This document shows, piece after piece, positions 44,425 to 55,939 of a DNA stretch of 64,000 nt. The translations under genes were made by a program, and so were the position numbers. Below the pieces are notes generated by a model. That model was given only the letters and a program-made list of their open reading frames with translations. It made no database searches and had not been told where the DNA came from. This stretch comes from Ambrosia x helenae. Lineage: Eukaryota; Streptophyta; Magnoliopsida; Asterales; Asteraceae. Position 1 is the first letter of the stretch. Every line of letters starts with the position of its first letter. The stretch covers positions 5,648,001 to 5,712,000 of the forward strand of contig CM061231.1 in assembly GCA_030844895.1 (NCBI GenBank). The letters are read 5' to 3'.

Positions 44425-44900
44425 TATAGGGGATGGTTCAATAGAAAATTCATTTTATTGAGAGAACTCGAGAACTTTATATTACATATGTGCAATATAT
44501 CATATATTGCATATGTGTAGTATATATTACACATGTGTAATATATTATATGTTACACATGTGTAATGTATACTGCACATGTGTAATATATCATATGTTAC
44601 ACATATGTAATATATATTACACATATGCAATATATGATATATTGCACATATGTAATATATATTGCATATGTGTAACATATGATATATTACGTATGTGCAA
44701 TATATGATATATTGAGTGTATTACATATGTGTAATATATATTGCACATGTGTAACATATAATATATCGCACATGTGCAACATATGCAATAATAATATATT
44801 ATACAAGTGTAATATACAACATATGATATATTACATATGTGTAATATAGAGTTCTCGAGTTCTCTCCCTAACTATGAGTTATCAATTGAACTTTCCCCTA
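44425..44900. mobile_element. TIR element filled with CACATGTG palindromes
   Basis: Left end GGGGATGGTTCAATAGAAAA...GAGAACTCGAGAAC and right end, in reverse, GGGGAAAGTTCAATTGATAA...GAGAACTCGAGAAC form inverted ends of about 60 bp. The interior (44482-44850) is a chain of ACACATGTGTAATATAT-type palindromes. TATATA flanks both sides. A third related end, in the same orientation as the right one, lies at 50826-50890, so a larger element may once have run to there. Confidence 0.65.
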
Positions 44901-45740
44901 TATATATATATATATTATCATGTGTTGCACGTATGTTATAGATGTAACTGTAGTCCACATGTGTAATATGCTTGATGTAGCTTATGTTAACCGTGGACAG
45001 GCATTGTATGACATGTATTACACAGGTGTGATAATTGTTCCATGTATTACATATGTGTGATAATATTATTTGTGATAGTTAGTGTTAAGTTAGACTGATG
45101 CGCTTGTCATATGTTGCACATATGAGATGTATGTAATTGTATTTCACATGTATGTAGTCTTGTTTTAGTTGATGTTTAGTGTGAATAGACTTTGTATGCA
45201 ATGTACTACACTTGTGTTATAAATGTATAATGTATTACACATGTGTGATAATTTAATTTATGATAGTTAATGTTAAAATGATATACTGTTTTGTTTGACA
45301 AGTGCTACCATATATTATTGATGTAACTGTATTTCATATGTGTAATGCGACTTTTATATCGAATGTTAAATGTGAACATTATTTCACATAGTGTAATGCT
45401 ACAGGGAATGAGTTATGGGTTTGTGGGTTTGGCTGAGATTTCATTGTGTGGAGGAGCTGATGAAGTGATGCCAGGTCTATTGAGATCGATTAACAACCAT
45501 GATTATCAAGCTAGGATAAGGAAATATCAGATTAGGCGATATGAAGAACGAGCAAGAATTATGGCATTGAAGAATAAAAGATTGATTTTTTTAGTTAGGT
45601 CATTTTCATCATGTATGTGTTTTACAATGAATTAACCCATGTACTAAGTTTGGATGTATAAAGTAATGGATATGTGTTTTGAATTTATGTATGTACCAAG
45701 TTTAACGGATGAATGAATGGCATGTTAATATCAGTTTGGT
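44901..45740. other. CACATGTG-rich stretch with unrecognised frame
   Basis: Dispersed CACATGTGTAAT-like words continue. The frame 45345-45635 encodes GFVGLAEISLCGGADEVMPG and a basic helix YQARIRKYQIRRYEERARIM. I do not recognise it and no TATA box, splice site or partner supports it. It may be part of a Mutator-like element. Confidence 0.3.
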
Positions 45741-45754
45741 TGTTTAAACTTGAG

Positions 45755-46012
45755 CGGCATTTTTGGCTGCATAATGGCACATTTTGGCACTTTATTGGCT
45801 GCAAATTTTATGTATTTTGGCATATTTTTGTTGCAGTTTTTTGGCGCAACTTTTGAACCATTTCGACACATTTTTCTGCAGTTTTTTGTTGCAGTTTATG
45901 GCCCATTTCGGCTGCACTTTATGACACATTTTTGTTGCAGTTTTTAACACATTTAGGCACTTTCTTGGTTGGAGCTTTTAACACGTTTCGACACTTTTTT
46001 TTTGTAGTTTTA
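45755..46012 (+). repeat. Degenerate tandem repeat, TTTTGTTGCAGTTTTT units
   Basis: Five to six units of about 45-50 bases containing (G)CACATTT and GTTGCAGTTTTTT words, each diverged. Confidence 0.65.
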
Positions 46013-46214
46013 ACACACACCAAAACAAACAACATTACATAAGTGATAAATACCATAACATGAAACCGTCAAGTTGATTACATACCAAAAAGACAAGTTC
46101 TTAACCTAATACCATAAAATCATGTTCATAACAAACATAACCCAAAAGACATGTTCATAACATACATTATCCAAAAGACATGTTCATAGCATATTATTAT
46201 TGATTAACCCCATT

Positions 46215-46462
46215 CTATCGTGACTGCCCCTTGCAATTTCTCCTATTGTAGCCTCCATGACCACACTTGTCACATGTTATAACATCATCTGAATCCAATA
46301 CTTCATTACCCAATAGGTGGTCTCACCAAGAGTTATATAGACATAACCGGATACATGACCTGCGTTTAAAAAAAATATTATTATTATTATGTGAACATAT
46401 GCACGAATTATAAAAACATGTAGTGTAAAAATTACAGTAAACGCAAAATGAAAGTAGTGCAC
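46215..46462 (-). pseudogene. Mutator-like transposase, zinc-knuckle remnant
   Basis: The minus strand reads TCDKCGHGGYNRRNCKGQSR before a TAG at 46217-46215. CxxCxxxGHxxxxC motifs of this kind (C.KCG..GHN.R.C) close many plant MULE transposases; here the His is shifted within the G-H-G sequence. Only about 25 residues remain; the frame at 46462-46277 is unrelated upstream. It could also be a retroelement knuckle. Confidence 0.45.
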
Positions 46463-46479
46463 ATGTGTGATACTTAAAT

Positions 46480-47640
46480 TTTGAACACATGTGTCTATGT
46501 TGTGTTAAAAAAATACAGCAACAACAAACTGAATATACTGGACATGTGCAATACGTAAATTTAAAAACACGTACATATTGTGTAAAAATTACAGCAAGTC
46601 AGCAAACACAGTTGGAATATAGTGCACATGTGCAATACGTAAATTTAAAAAAAACACTCATACATCTAAGTTGTGTAAAACATTCTGTAAACACAAACTG
46701 AATTCAGTGCACATGTGCAGTATGAAAAGTTTAGAATAAATACCTCTATGTTCAATACCACAAAGCTTTGTATCATTTGAAGCGAACTTAACACAACTCG
46801 AAGAAGAAACAACGTTTGATGTCAATTCTGCATTATGGTCTACCAAGATAAGTTATCAGAGAAAGGATGAAGAAGATTTATGACGACTCGTGGAGATCAT
46901 GTAAGTTTGAAGAAGGTATATGATGACGTGTGTCTATGTCCATGAAATATCATAAACATTAACCTAACTTATCAAAAGAATAATAAATTTTTAGAATTCT
47001 GAAAAAAAAAGCAATGTATATTTATAGTTGGAAACTTATGCTTATCTGCACTATAAATACACACGGGGCCTTTATTTTAAAACAAAGAAACCAAAGAAGC
47101 ATAACGAACTGAATCAACGGACTAAGAGATCCCCATTTAAAATGTGAAAGCCATCCAGTAATCGAAAATGTTGAAATGATAATATAAAATATATGAAATC
47201 ATATAGTTGTATAACTGATGCTCACATTGTTTCCAGAGAGATCCAACGGACATGCATAAACAAGCATTTATGTTGTGTTAAAAAGATACAGCAGAAACAA
47301 ACTGAATGTACTGCACATGTGTAATACGTAAATTTAAAAACACGTACATATTGTATAAAAAATACAGCAAGTCAGCAGACACGGTTGGAATATAGTGCAC
47401 ATGTGCAATACGTAAATTTAAAAAAAAAAGAACTCATACGTCTAGGTTGTGTAAAACATTCTGTAAACACAAACTGAATTCAGTGCACATGTGCAGTATG
47501 GAAATTTTAGAATAAGTACCTCTATGTTCAATACCACAAAGCTTTGAATCATTTGAAGCGGACTTATCGAAGAAGAAACAACGTTTGATGTCGATTCTGC
47601 ATTATCGTTTACCAAGATAAGTTGTTTTCCTCATTTAACT
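46480..47640. repeat. 330-bp segment in two direct copies
   Basis: 46490-46850 and 47272-47635 are near-identical over about 330 bp, sharing GTGCACATGTGCAATACGTA and TTCAATACCACAAAGCTTTG, about 780 bp apart. GTGCACATGTGC is itself palindromic. A weaker third copy is at 47810-47900. Confidence 0.72.
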
Positions 47641-47905
47641 TTTACAAGTGATGAAGAATCCATATTTATAAACATGACGTGATACAATGCTTGCATTTAA
47701 AAACAATATGTGTATCGTTATTGTTGTTGTTATTATTATTATTATATAAAGTTAACATGTGCACAATATATAAAACATGTAGTGTATGAAATATGAAGAA
47801 CGCCAGAACGAATGTAGTGCACATGCGCAATACATAAAATTTTAACAAATATATCTATGTTTAAAAAAATAGAGTAGTAACAATCCGGATGTATTGCACA
47901 TGTTG

Positions 47906-48421
47906 ATGGACATGGTCAATCATGGTGTTTAAGATGCTTAATTGAGTGCTTTTAATGTTGTTGGAGTGATTATATGCCTTGGATGTGATAACTACGCTAC
48001 ATTGTATGATTGCAGGTGAAGCGGCTAAAATGGATGGACTTAGAATGGAAGTGTGTAGTGCATGTGAGCCGGAGAAAAATGATCAAGTAGCGTACACTTA
48101 AAAGCGAGCATGGAAATGATAGGTGTTCATGGGCGCCGGAGCGTTGAAGTGGAACTTTGGATATGGACAGGGTCAATCATGGTGTTTAAGATGCTTAATT
48201 GAGTGCTTTTAATGTTGTTGGAGTGGTTATATGCCTTGAATGTGATAACTACACTACATTGTATGATTGCAGGTGAAGCGGCTAAAATAGATGGACTTAG
48301 AATGGAATTGTGTAGCGCGTGTGAGCCGGAGAAAAATGATCAAGTCGCGTACACTTGAAAGCGAGCATGGAAATGATAGGTGTTCATGGACGCTGGAGTG
48401 TTGAAGTGGAACTTTGGATAG
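47906..48421 (+). repeat. 257-bp tandem duplication in the LTR
   Basis: Two units of 257 bases (GGTCAATCATGGTGTTTAAG near each start), differing at roughly 12 positions; probably duplicated U3 material upstream of the TATA box. Confidence 0.88.
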
Positions 48422-48446
48422 GCCAAGAACACCCGATTCGAAGGCT

Positions 48447-48447
<1 letters not shown>

Positions 48448-48514
<67 letters not shown>

Positions 48515-48516
48515 GT
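48448..48516. repeat. (TAA)n microsatellite
   Basis: About 22 TAA triplets. The Ile- or Leu-rich reading frames on the opposite strand here are artefacts of it. Confidence 0.95.
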
Positions 48517-48801
48517 GAGGAAATGAGACCAAAGTCTCATTCACGTGAATAAAGTAGGCACAAAGAAGGAAAAAAATAAAATAAAACAAAGTCAAAGATG
48601 TGAGAAGGCAAGGCCCATCAGCAAGTCATAGAGTCGAGGCCAGTGAATGCTCGCTGTAACTCTTTGTGGGACAGCCGTAAGCTATTGTGAGCAGCAGATA
48701 ATAAGCCAATTCAGTGCAGTTACTGACCAGCGTAAGGCCTGGGTTACCAGCCGTAACCTACGGCGGTTTGTGAATGAATTTAGGAAATTTGTTATTTATG
48801 A

Positions 48802-48809
48802 TATAAAAA
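48802..48809 (+). promoter_or_regulatory. TATA box in the solo LTR
   Basis: TATAAAAA about 900 bases into the LTR. It suggests a plus-strand U3-R order. Confidence 0.45.
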
Positions 48810-49670
48810 GCAAAAGTCTTAAAACATAAAGAGGAGCCGTCATACGAGGATTATCACTGTTTTGAGGTGAAGTCTTTTATTGGAGGTGATAATAATCCAT
48901 TCATTTAGGATTGACACATATATATACGAATCATCTTCTTGGGATTTGAGGAATTATTATGATTCCAAGCATTAATAGATCTATGGATATGTGGTGCATC
49001 AAGATGAGCGGCTAAACCACCCGTGAACCTATCCGGGTGAATGGTTAGTTACGATTGCAAGGTTTTATGTTTGTCGAACAATTGAATTGAGATTTGAATG
49101 TTTAAACTTTCGATTTCGGTTGTGGTTTATTTAATATTGATGTTGAACGCTATTTGGATGATATGCTTGTTTTGGATTTCATCAACCAACACGGTTTCTT
49201 ATCAAGGGTCATTGAATACATTCTAGTTGTGTCTTTCAATATTGCGAGTCATTAAGATATTGTTAGGTGATAATCAACCGAGTCAACAGTCGCGGTCTAG
49301 TTATCGGCTGTCAGCAAAGTCATTAATCAACCTTCTTTATCAATTATATTAATCCACATATCATGTCTATGTGATATCAATTGACAAACTATATTAAACT
49401 TGGCAATAGTAATTAACCGGGATCCTGGATAGGTCACCATTTCTTATATTGTTTACAAATCATTTTCTTTTAAGTCGTTTTTATTATTTGCAAATCAATC
49501 AACCAATCGATTTTACATTTCCGTCTTTGTTTAATTTAATTAGTTGTTAAAAAATAACACTTTTCACAATACTCCCCGTGGTTCGACACCCGACTTACCC
49601 TAACTAGTAAGGTAGTTGGTCTTTTTTTAAACTCTTATTTTTTACCGGTCCTTCGACACCGATCACATGT

Positions 49671-50220
49671 GCAGTACGTAACTAAAAAAACACAAACCTA
49701 TATGTTGTTCAACCAGTAAATATACAACATAATAACATCATAAACATGTTCAAACATTATTGATGCAGTGTCACATATACAACATAATAATGTAACGTAA
49801 TACATACGGGTAATACTTATGAACATATTGATATTTAACAACACTATAATACACATATGCAATATATTAAGCAAATTATATACCTCAAGGTTCTCCAGCA
49901 AAATTCTCAGTTATCAGATGGAGGATTAACAGAACTCGAAAAGGCTGGATTAATCGAGCTTATATCTGCATAATCATCTCTCAATGTATGTTTTTTCCTC
50001 AATTAACGTCAAATCTTACGTAGATCTGTGATCATCACAACAATGTTTGAACTCGAATAGGATTATGTATCTAATCGATTTAATAACAACAAAACATAAG
50101 AACTTAACAAATCAACACAAAAAAACAACATATATTGAATTGATTGAGATTAAAGCTATAGATTTAAAATCATGAAAACTAAACCATCGATTGACATGAT
50201 GATCGATTGAGAAAGATGAA
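49671..50220. other. Flank of the solo LTR
   Basis: Continues the CACATGTG-type material into which the LTR inserted (GCAGTACGTAAC word). No gene seen. Confidence 0.35.
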
Positions 50221-50659
50221 GGACATGTTTGGATAAACTTATTTGAGTCCAAAATGACTTTTTGTTAAACATACTTATTAACTTATAACTTTTTGAAAAG
50301 GACTTTTTAAAAAAGTGTTTGGGTTAGCTTATGCGGTGATAAGTTAAGAAGTTGTTTTGTAAAAAAGTGTCTGGCTTAGCTTATTTATGTAAAATGACAA
50401 AAAAAGACATTATTTAAAAAGTCAAATAAGTTGTTGTTATTGATCACAAGGGGTATGTTGGGTAAATTTTCACAATAAGTTATAAGGAGGATCAAAAAGT
50501 CACCCCCTTACTTTTTCAAAACAACTTATCATAGGCAAACAAAAAGTTAAAACAAAAAATCATTTTCCTTTTTGCAAACACTTTTTTTAACTTATTAACT
50601 TTTTGAAAAAAAAGTTATAAGTTAGAAGGAGGTGGAAATAAGGAGAGCCAAACATGCTC
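50221..50659. mobile_element. MITE with CATGTTTGG ends
   Basis: Left GGACATGTTTGGATAAACTT, right (reverse) GAGCATGTTTGGCTCTCCTT, with CTTATTAACTTATAAC and TTTTTGAAAA words mirrored inside, as in 59214-59626. No clean target copy. Confidence 0.5.
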
Positions 50660-50825
50660 AAAATACAACATCATCTGTTTGAATATGAAAAAGATCTGTT
50701 GTAAATCGTTGTAAATAATCTTGAATATGAAAGGAGATATGTAGATCTATGATAAGATTTGGGGCTGAGATTATAGATTGAATAGATAGAATATCTCATA
50801 TAATTATTTTTATGCAACTTTACAA

Positions 50826-50890
50826 AAATACCCCATACTTAATGAGTTCTTAAATTCTCTCCCTAATTATAAGTTCTCTATTGAACATTC
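50826..50890. repeat. Isolated TIR-like end, GGGGAATGTTCAATAGAG
   Basis: In reverse: GGGGAATGTTCAATAGAGAA followed by CTTATAATTAGGGAGAGAAT. It matches the ends of the element at 44425-44900. Its partner is not adjacent. Confidence 0.5.
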
Positions 50891-51665
50891 CCCTTTACAA
50901 TAACCCACCCTATTTTTTTATCCTATTATACATACTATTAAAGCAAAGACAGTTCAACAGTAAAGTACATGGTAAAGCAAATATTACAGGTTTCATTGCA
51001 GGCTTTGGGTTTGATGTGTTGTAGGCAAGTGGGGGCACGTGGCACTGACTTCTTCATTACACATAGACTTACTATCAAAATGGCAAATGGATTTCATAAA
51101 ATTAAAAAAACGTTTAAGCCAAAGTGATGAATTTGAAGCATGAATATTATAAATTTGTAGAATTTACAGGGAGTACACTTGGGATCACAATCACATTATT
51201 ATAGTATCTATGAAAGCAAAAAAACTTGTGAGTCTTTCTTTCTAATTTAACCACCAAACTTTGATCACTAACTGAGGTACTTTAATTTTTTTCGCTTTGA
51301 CCACTAAACGTAGCTTTTAGCCGCGAGTATTTTTTTGAAGCCCACGTGAGAATAACAGTCACTTAATATTATCTTTTATGTCCACGAAACCCTCCACGCA
51401 ACATGAGCTCCCACAGCGACGCGTGATCTTTAACGTCCACCAAACCCTCAACGCAACAGGAGCTCCCGCCGCGAAGCAGGTAATCGAATCTAGTTAATAA
51501 AAATGTTAGAACAAAAATCCACCCGACCCGAATAACGTGCACTCCGTGTTTCCATCTCATTGGCTACAAAACCCCCAAAAACATCACACATTCCCGGTAC
51601 AACCATCCTCAACATCAGAAACCCCTACCAAAAAAACCCTAACTCCATTAACAACAACAGTAATA
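50891..51665. other. 5' flank of the stress protein gene
   Basis: No element recognised except short AT-rich sequence. An in-frame ATG at 51537, with codons up to 51665, could extend the stress protein, but it lacks conserved residues. Confidence 0.35.
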
Positions 51666-52376
51666 ATGCAATCTCAGAAACCCGTACCCGAACCCGACCT
51701 ACCTTCCCTGGCCACCATCAAAGTCAAAGCCTCCTCCCCTCGTTTCCGCCCCGCCACCACTCCCACTCCAACCGAAACCCCAACAACCGCCGCCCAACGC
51801 CGCATCGGCATCGCCGTCGACCTCTCCGACGAGAGCGCCTTCGCCGTTAAGTGGGCCGTTCACCAATACCTCCGTCCAGGTGACGCCGTTATTCTTATCC
51901 ACGTCCGCCCTACCTCGGTCCTCTACGGCGCTGATTGGGGCTCCGTTGACCTCTCCATAGTCGATGCTGACGACGAGGCGTCCAAAATGAAACTTGAAGA
52001 TGATTTTGATGTTTTTACTAGCACTAAGGCTGCGGACTTAGCGCAGCCTTTGGTGGAGGCGCGTATACCGTATAAGATACATATTGTGAAGGATCATGAC
52101 ATGAAGGAGAGGCTGTGTTTGGAGGTGGAGAGGTTGGGGTTGAGTGCGGTTATTATGGGGAGTCGAGGGTTTGGTGCCAGTAAACGAGGGAGTGATGGGA
52201 GGTTGGGGAGTGTTAGTGATTATTGTGTTAGGCATTGTGTTTGTCCGGTTGTCGTTGTAAGGTTTCCGGATGAGAAGGAGGTTGCCACGAGCGGTGGAGC
52301 GGTTGTTCAGGTTGCTGATAAGGGTGAGGATGATGACGAGGAGGAGCGTGAGACCGCTGATCAGGCGAAATGTTAG
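51666..52376 (+). CDS. Universal stress protein, PHOS32-like
   Basis: 236 residues from ATG 51666 (MQSQKPVPEPDLPSL). The ATG at 51537 in the same frame is rejected because homologues start near the MQ and the extra 43 residues are low-complexity. The N-terminus has SPRFRPATTPTPTETP; a Ser-Pro site here is the MAP-kinase site in Arabidopsis PHOS32. The Usp domain spans about 40-200: GIAVDLSDESAFAVKWAVHQ, GDAVILIHVRPT, VLYGADWG, IVKDHDMKERLCLEVERLG and the nucleotide-binding end MGSRGFGASKRGSDGRLGSV, CPVVVVRFPDE. An acidic tail follows. Members bind ATP and form dimers in the cytosol and nucleus. No intron in the coding part. The frame is intact. Confidence 0.93.
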   Translation: MQSQKPVPEPDLPSLATIKVKASSPRFRPATTPTPTETPTTAAQRRIGIAVDLSDESAFAVKWAVHQYLRPGDAVILIHVRPTSVLYGADWGSVDLSIVDADDEASKMKLEDDFDVFTSTKAADLAQPLVEARIPYKIHIVKDHDMKERLCLEVERLGLSAVIMGSRGFGASKRGSDGRLGSVSDYCVRHCVCPVVVVRFPDEKEVATSGGAVVQVADKGEDDDEEERETADQAKC

Positions 52377-54480
52377 TTTTCTGTTTATTTTCTTTAACTT
52401 GTTTTGGTGCTAGTTGTGGATATTTTGTGTTATTTAATGTGTCGTGTTATAAATACGTGCTGCTAAGTTAAACATGAGGAGTATGCGGTGTGAAGCTTTT
52501 TTAAACATGTTTTGGTGCTTCTTTATTGTTTATGCCTTTCTTGTGAAGAGATCCTTATTCTATATTGTATTAGACTGAATGATATTAAGTGATAGTGTAG
52601 GGTTTTTTATGTCACATTGTGCTCTATATAAGCACCCACCTAATGTAACCTCAAAAACACAATTATCATCTAATACAAACTATTGCAAGTTTTAACTTCC
52701 TGGTCATAAAAGCAGAGTTGTTTAAGGCACAAGGTGCAAAGGATGAGCCTTGTGCTTAGGCTCAAGGCGGTTAAAAACATAGGGCCTGAGATAAGCAAAC
52801 TGCATAGCGTAAACATGCCATTTTATAGATGTTTCAGACTGGTTTGGCAATTTGTGTGTGTCTGGTTGTGGTTGTGCGGTTTCCGGATGAGAAGGAGATT
52901 GCGAGCTCTGGAGCGGTTGTTTTGGTTGGTAAGGGTGGGGATTAGGAGGAAGAGGAGTAAGAAGGCTGATGTGGCGAAATGATAGTTTCTGATTTGAACT
53001 TGTTTTCGTGCTAATTTGAGTGTTTTGTTTTATGTTGAGTTCTGTTTGTTAGTTTACTGTTTTAAAGTTTGTTAGTTGTGGATTATCTTTTGTTGTTTAT
53101 TCTGTTTGATAATATGCGCTGTTAAATTAAAGGTGGGAGAGTATGTGGTGTGTAGTTTTATAATGGAGTTGTTGAATGTAGGCTGCATTTGGTCAGGTGT
53201 TGTTGAGATTGGATAAATCCTGCTGGAATGCCAAAATAGATTTTAGGTTTTCGTCTCTAGGTGATTATCGGTTCGTAATATATACAATCATACGGTTTTT
53301 GACTTTCTTGTGAAGAGATCTTTTGCTTCCTGGTCATACAAGCAGAGTTGTCGAAGGCACAAGGCGCTTAAAACATGAGGGATTTAAGACCAATAGCTTA
53401 AACATATGCCATCTTTAGGGGTTTTAGACTTGTTAGTGTTATTCGAAAATATTAGCTGAAGCTTGTTTGTTCTGTATATTGTGTTATTTATTGTGTTGTG
53501 TTATACAGATGTGTGCTGCTAAATTAAACACGAGAGAGTTTGTGGTGTTAAGTTTTTAATGGAGTTCTTGAAGAGCGTTTGTGTTAATTAAATATGTCCT
53601 GCTAGATGTTTTTATATAGCCACTTGCCATTAACTATGATGTGAATGCCTGGATAGTTTTTAGGTTTCGGTTAGTAATATTTACAATCTTATTGTTTTTG
53701 CCCTTTTTGTTAAGAGATCTTTTGTTCACCAGTCATGAAAGTGGAGTTGTTGCATAGCATGATTATGTCATTTTTAAGGGTTTTAGAAATGTTTTAAGTT
53801 TCTTTAGGGCCATTTATAGATGTTTTAAACCAGTTTGGCAATTTGATGTTGGTTCATGGTTGTGAGAAATATGTGCCTGCTGAATTAAACATGAGCCAGT
53901 ATGTGGATCGAATTGTTTTGGTGTTGGTTTGATTGTTGGGTTTTGTGTGCTAAAGGTTGTTGGTTGTGGATTATGTTATAAATTGTGGTGTGTGATTAAT
54001 ATGTGCTGATAAATTAAACATAGGGAGTATGTGTGAAGCTTTTTAATGGAGTTCTTGAAGGTAAGGTTGTATTTAAGTAGGTGTTGTTGAGGCTGGATAA
54101 ATCCTGCTAGAAGCTTTTTATATAGTCAGTTGCCAGTATGCATGATATGAATGCCCAGATAGGTTTTAGCTTTCCTTCTCTATAAGTAATTTGTTGTTCG
54201 TATTAGTTACAATCTTATTGTTTTTGTCTTCTTTGTGAAGAGATCTTTTGTTCCCTGGTTGTAAAAGCATATTTGTTGAAGGCATAGGGTGCAAAGGGTG
54301 CCTTGGGCTTATTAGGTGTAAGGGGCTTAAATAGTGAGGGCCTGAGAGTAAGCAAGTTGCGTAGCTTAAACCATACTTAGGGGTTTTAGACATTGTTTAG
54401 GCTTGTTTAGGGCCATTTATAGGTGTTTCAAACCAGTCTATAAATAAGCCATCAGTTTTGCAAAAATGCGGGAAACTCTA
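52377..54480 (+). repeat. Degenerate repeats of the gene's 3' end and UTR
   Basis: 52862-52990 repeats the end of the gene (FPDEKE...GAVV, ADxAK*) and its UTR, with losses. Then UTR-like units recur at about 52440, 53100, 53500, 53865 and 54000 (GTGCTGCTAAATTAAAC and GAGTATGTGG words) and 52530, 53300, 53710, 54230 (TTGTGAAGAGATCTTTTG). That makes four to five units of roughly 400-600 bp. Confidence 0.7.
52862..52982 (+). pseudogene. Duplicated C-terminal end of the stress protein gene
   Basis: TTCCGGATGAGAAGGAGATTG and AAGGCTGATGTGGCGAAATG track the parent at 52264-52374, with several small gaps and early stops. No upstream part of the gene is present. Confidence 0.75.
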
Positions 54481-55485
54481 ATCTTTATATCCTCCGTTCT
54501 CATATTTCTCTTAAAAGTAACCCAAAGGTTTTGGTGAAAACTTTATGTGTTAATTTTATCCATATTTCATTAAGGAAGTTTAAATATAGTGCTTGTTTAG
54601 ACACCTGATGTTATTGTAGATGCAAATGGTGTGTTTGCACTACTTTTTGATGGCATGTGTGTTTACGGCAGTTTTTTATATTCTTTTCAAGCTAATGATA
54701 CCATTTGAGTTCTAGTTTGATTACTAATTTACTATACATGATTGCTTTTCTTACATTTGACCTTTAACTTTTGACAGAAGCATAATAGAGGAGGTGCTCT
54801 TTGTGTGAATCTTTCATTTAAAGGTAAGTATGCATGTATTTTGGCATTGCTTTGTATTGGTAGCTAGAGTAGGCAATGTTGACCCATTTACTTATGAATG
54901 GGTCAATTTTCGGGTATGTTTCAGGTGTAGCAGAATTAAAAAGTTAGTTTGGAAGGAAACAGGTTGACATTCGCCCAAAAATCCGTTTTAATCCATAGAT
55001 TCCCTAAAGCATATTAGAAAACTTTAGCTGAAAGAACACAGCTTTTATGCTCATAAACGACGGTAATTAGTTTGTAAAAATTGTTTGGGCAAAAAGCTTT
55101 TTGGATCTGCATAGTTTAAACCACTAACCTCTTTCTTTTGAGCTGAATATGTTTATCTTTCAGCCCTTTTTTTGCTACCTTTGTTAATTATCCATCTGTA
55201 CAAAAAGAAAAGGATCATTTGTGTAATGTCTATTTTTAATGCATACGCACAAGACACTTAATTCATCGTAATTGAATGTTTTTATGCTCATCTTTGACTC
55301 ACCAGTTAACTTGTTTAAAATCTCAAAATTTAGACTCGAAGTGTTTTGGATCTACCTCATGGACCATGCCGAACCTGCACAAATATTACTTGTTTTAATC
55401 TGAAACCATTTACCTGCCTGTTTGACAAGAGTAATTTGGTTTTAATACTCAGATACAATATGATGACACTAATTAGTTTATAAAA
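54481..55485. other. Intergenic or downstream UTR region
   Basis: Short unique sequence with occasional splice-like signals (CATTTAAAGGTAAGTATGC at 54820-54840) that might be non-coding exons of a longer stress-protein transcript. No coding potential. Confidence 0.3.
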
Positions 55486-55930
55486 GGGGTAACTTTGTAA
55501 AATAGTAACCAACTTTCAAAAGTGTTCCAATTAGGTCACTCAACAATTTTTTTTGTCTCAATTAGGTCACTCAACATTCACTTAGTATGTAAATTAGAGG
55601 TTTTTTCATCTATTTTGTAGGTAACTATGGTAATGTGGCTTTTTGTTTATTTTTTTCCTATCTATTAATGCCGACGTTAAGTGATGATGTGGATTTAGCA
55701 TATTTTTTTTAATTTTTTAATATAATTAACATGTTATTTTCTTTTTTTAATACATCTACATATATTTAAAATCCTGACTCCAACATCTTCTCCTCCATGT
55801 CATTCTTGACACATACAAAATTTTACAAGACTCGATTTGAATGTTTAGTCATTTAATTGGGCCAAAAAAAGGATGAGTGACCTAATTGGAACGCTTTTAA
55901 AACTTGGTTACTATTCTATGAAATATTCCC
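55486..55930. mobile_element. Mutator-type MITE, 445 bp
   Basis: Left GGGGTAACTTTGTAAAATAG, right (reverse) GGGAATATTTCATAGAATAG; TAACCAA...AAAAG.GTTCCAATTAG follows in both. Nine-base target copies TTTATAAAA lie at 55477-55485 and 55931-55939. Confidence 0.82.
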
Positions 55931-55939
55931 TTTATAAAA

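Larger units (their letters stand above)
47904..49665 (+). mobile_element. Solo LTR, 1.76 kb
   Basis: Starts TGATGGACATGG and ends ACCGATCA. Five-base target copies CATGT lie at 47899-47903 and 49666-49670. It holds a 257-bp tandem duplication (47906-48162 and 48163-48421), a TAA microsatellite (48450-48515) and a plus-strand TATA box TATAAAAA (48802-48809). The end with CTCCCCGTGGTTCGACACCC resembles Athila/Ogre-type Ty3 LTR ends. No second LTR or coding region is adjacent, so it is best read as the product of LTR-LTR recombination. Confidence 0.82.

Noticed and set aside
44482..44850. Regular palindromic units could be a CRISPR array
   Set aside because: Units are imperfect, overlap without unique spacers, and lie in plant nuclear DNA inside inverted ends.
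48254..48595. Minus-strand frame with poly-Ile or poly-Leu
   Set aside because: It is the (TAA)n microsatellite read as codons.
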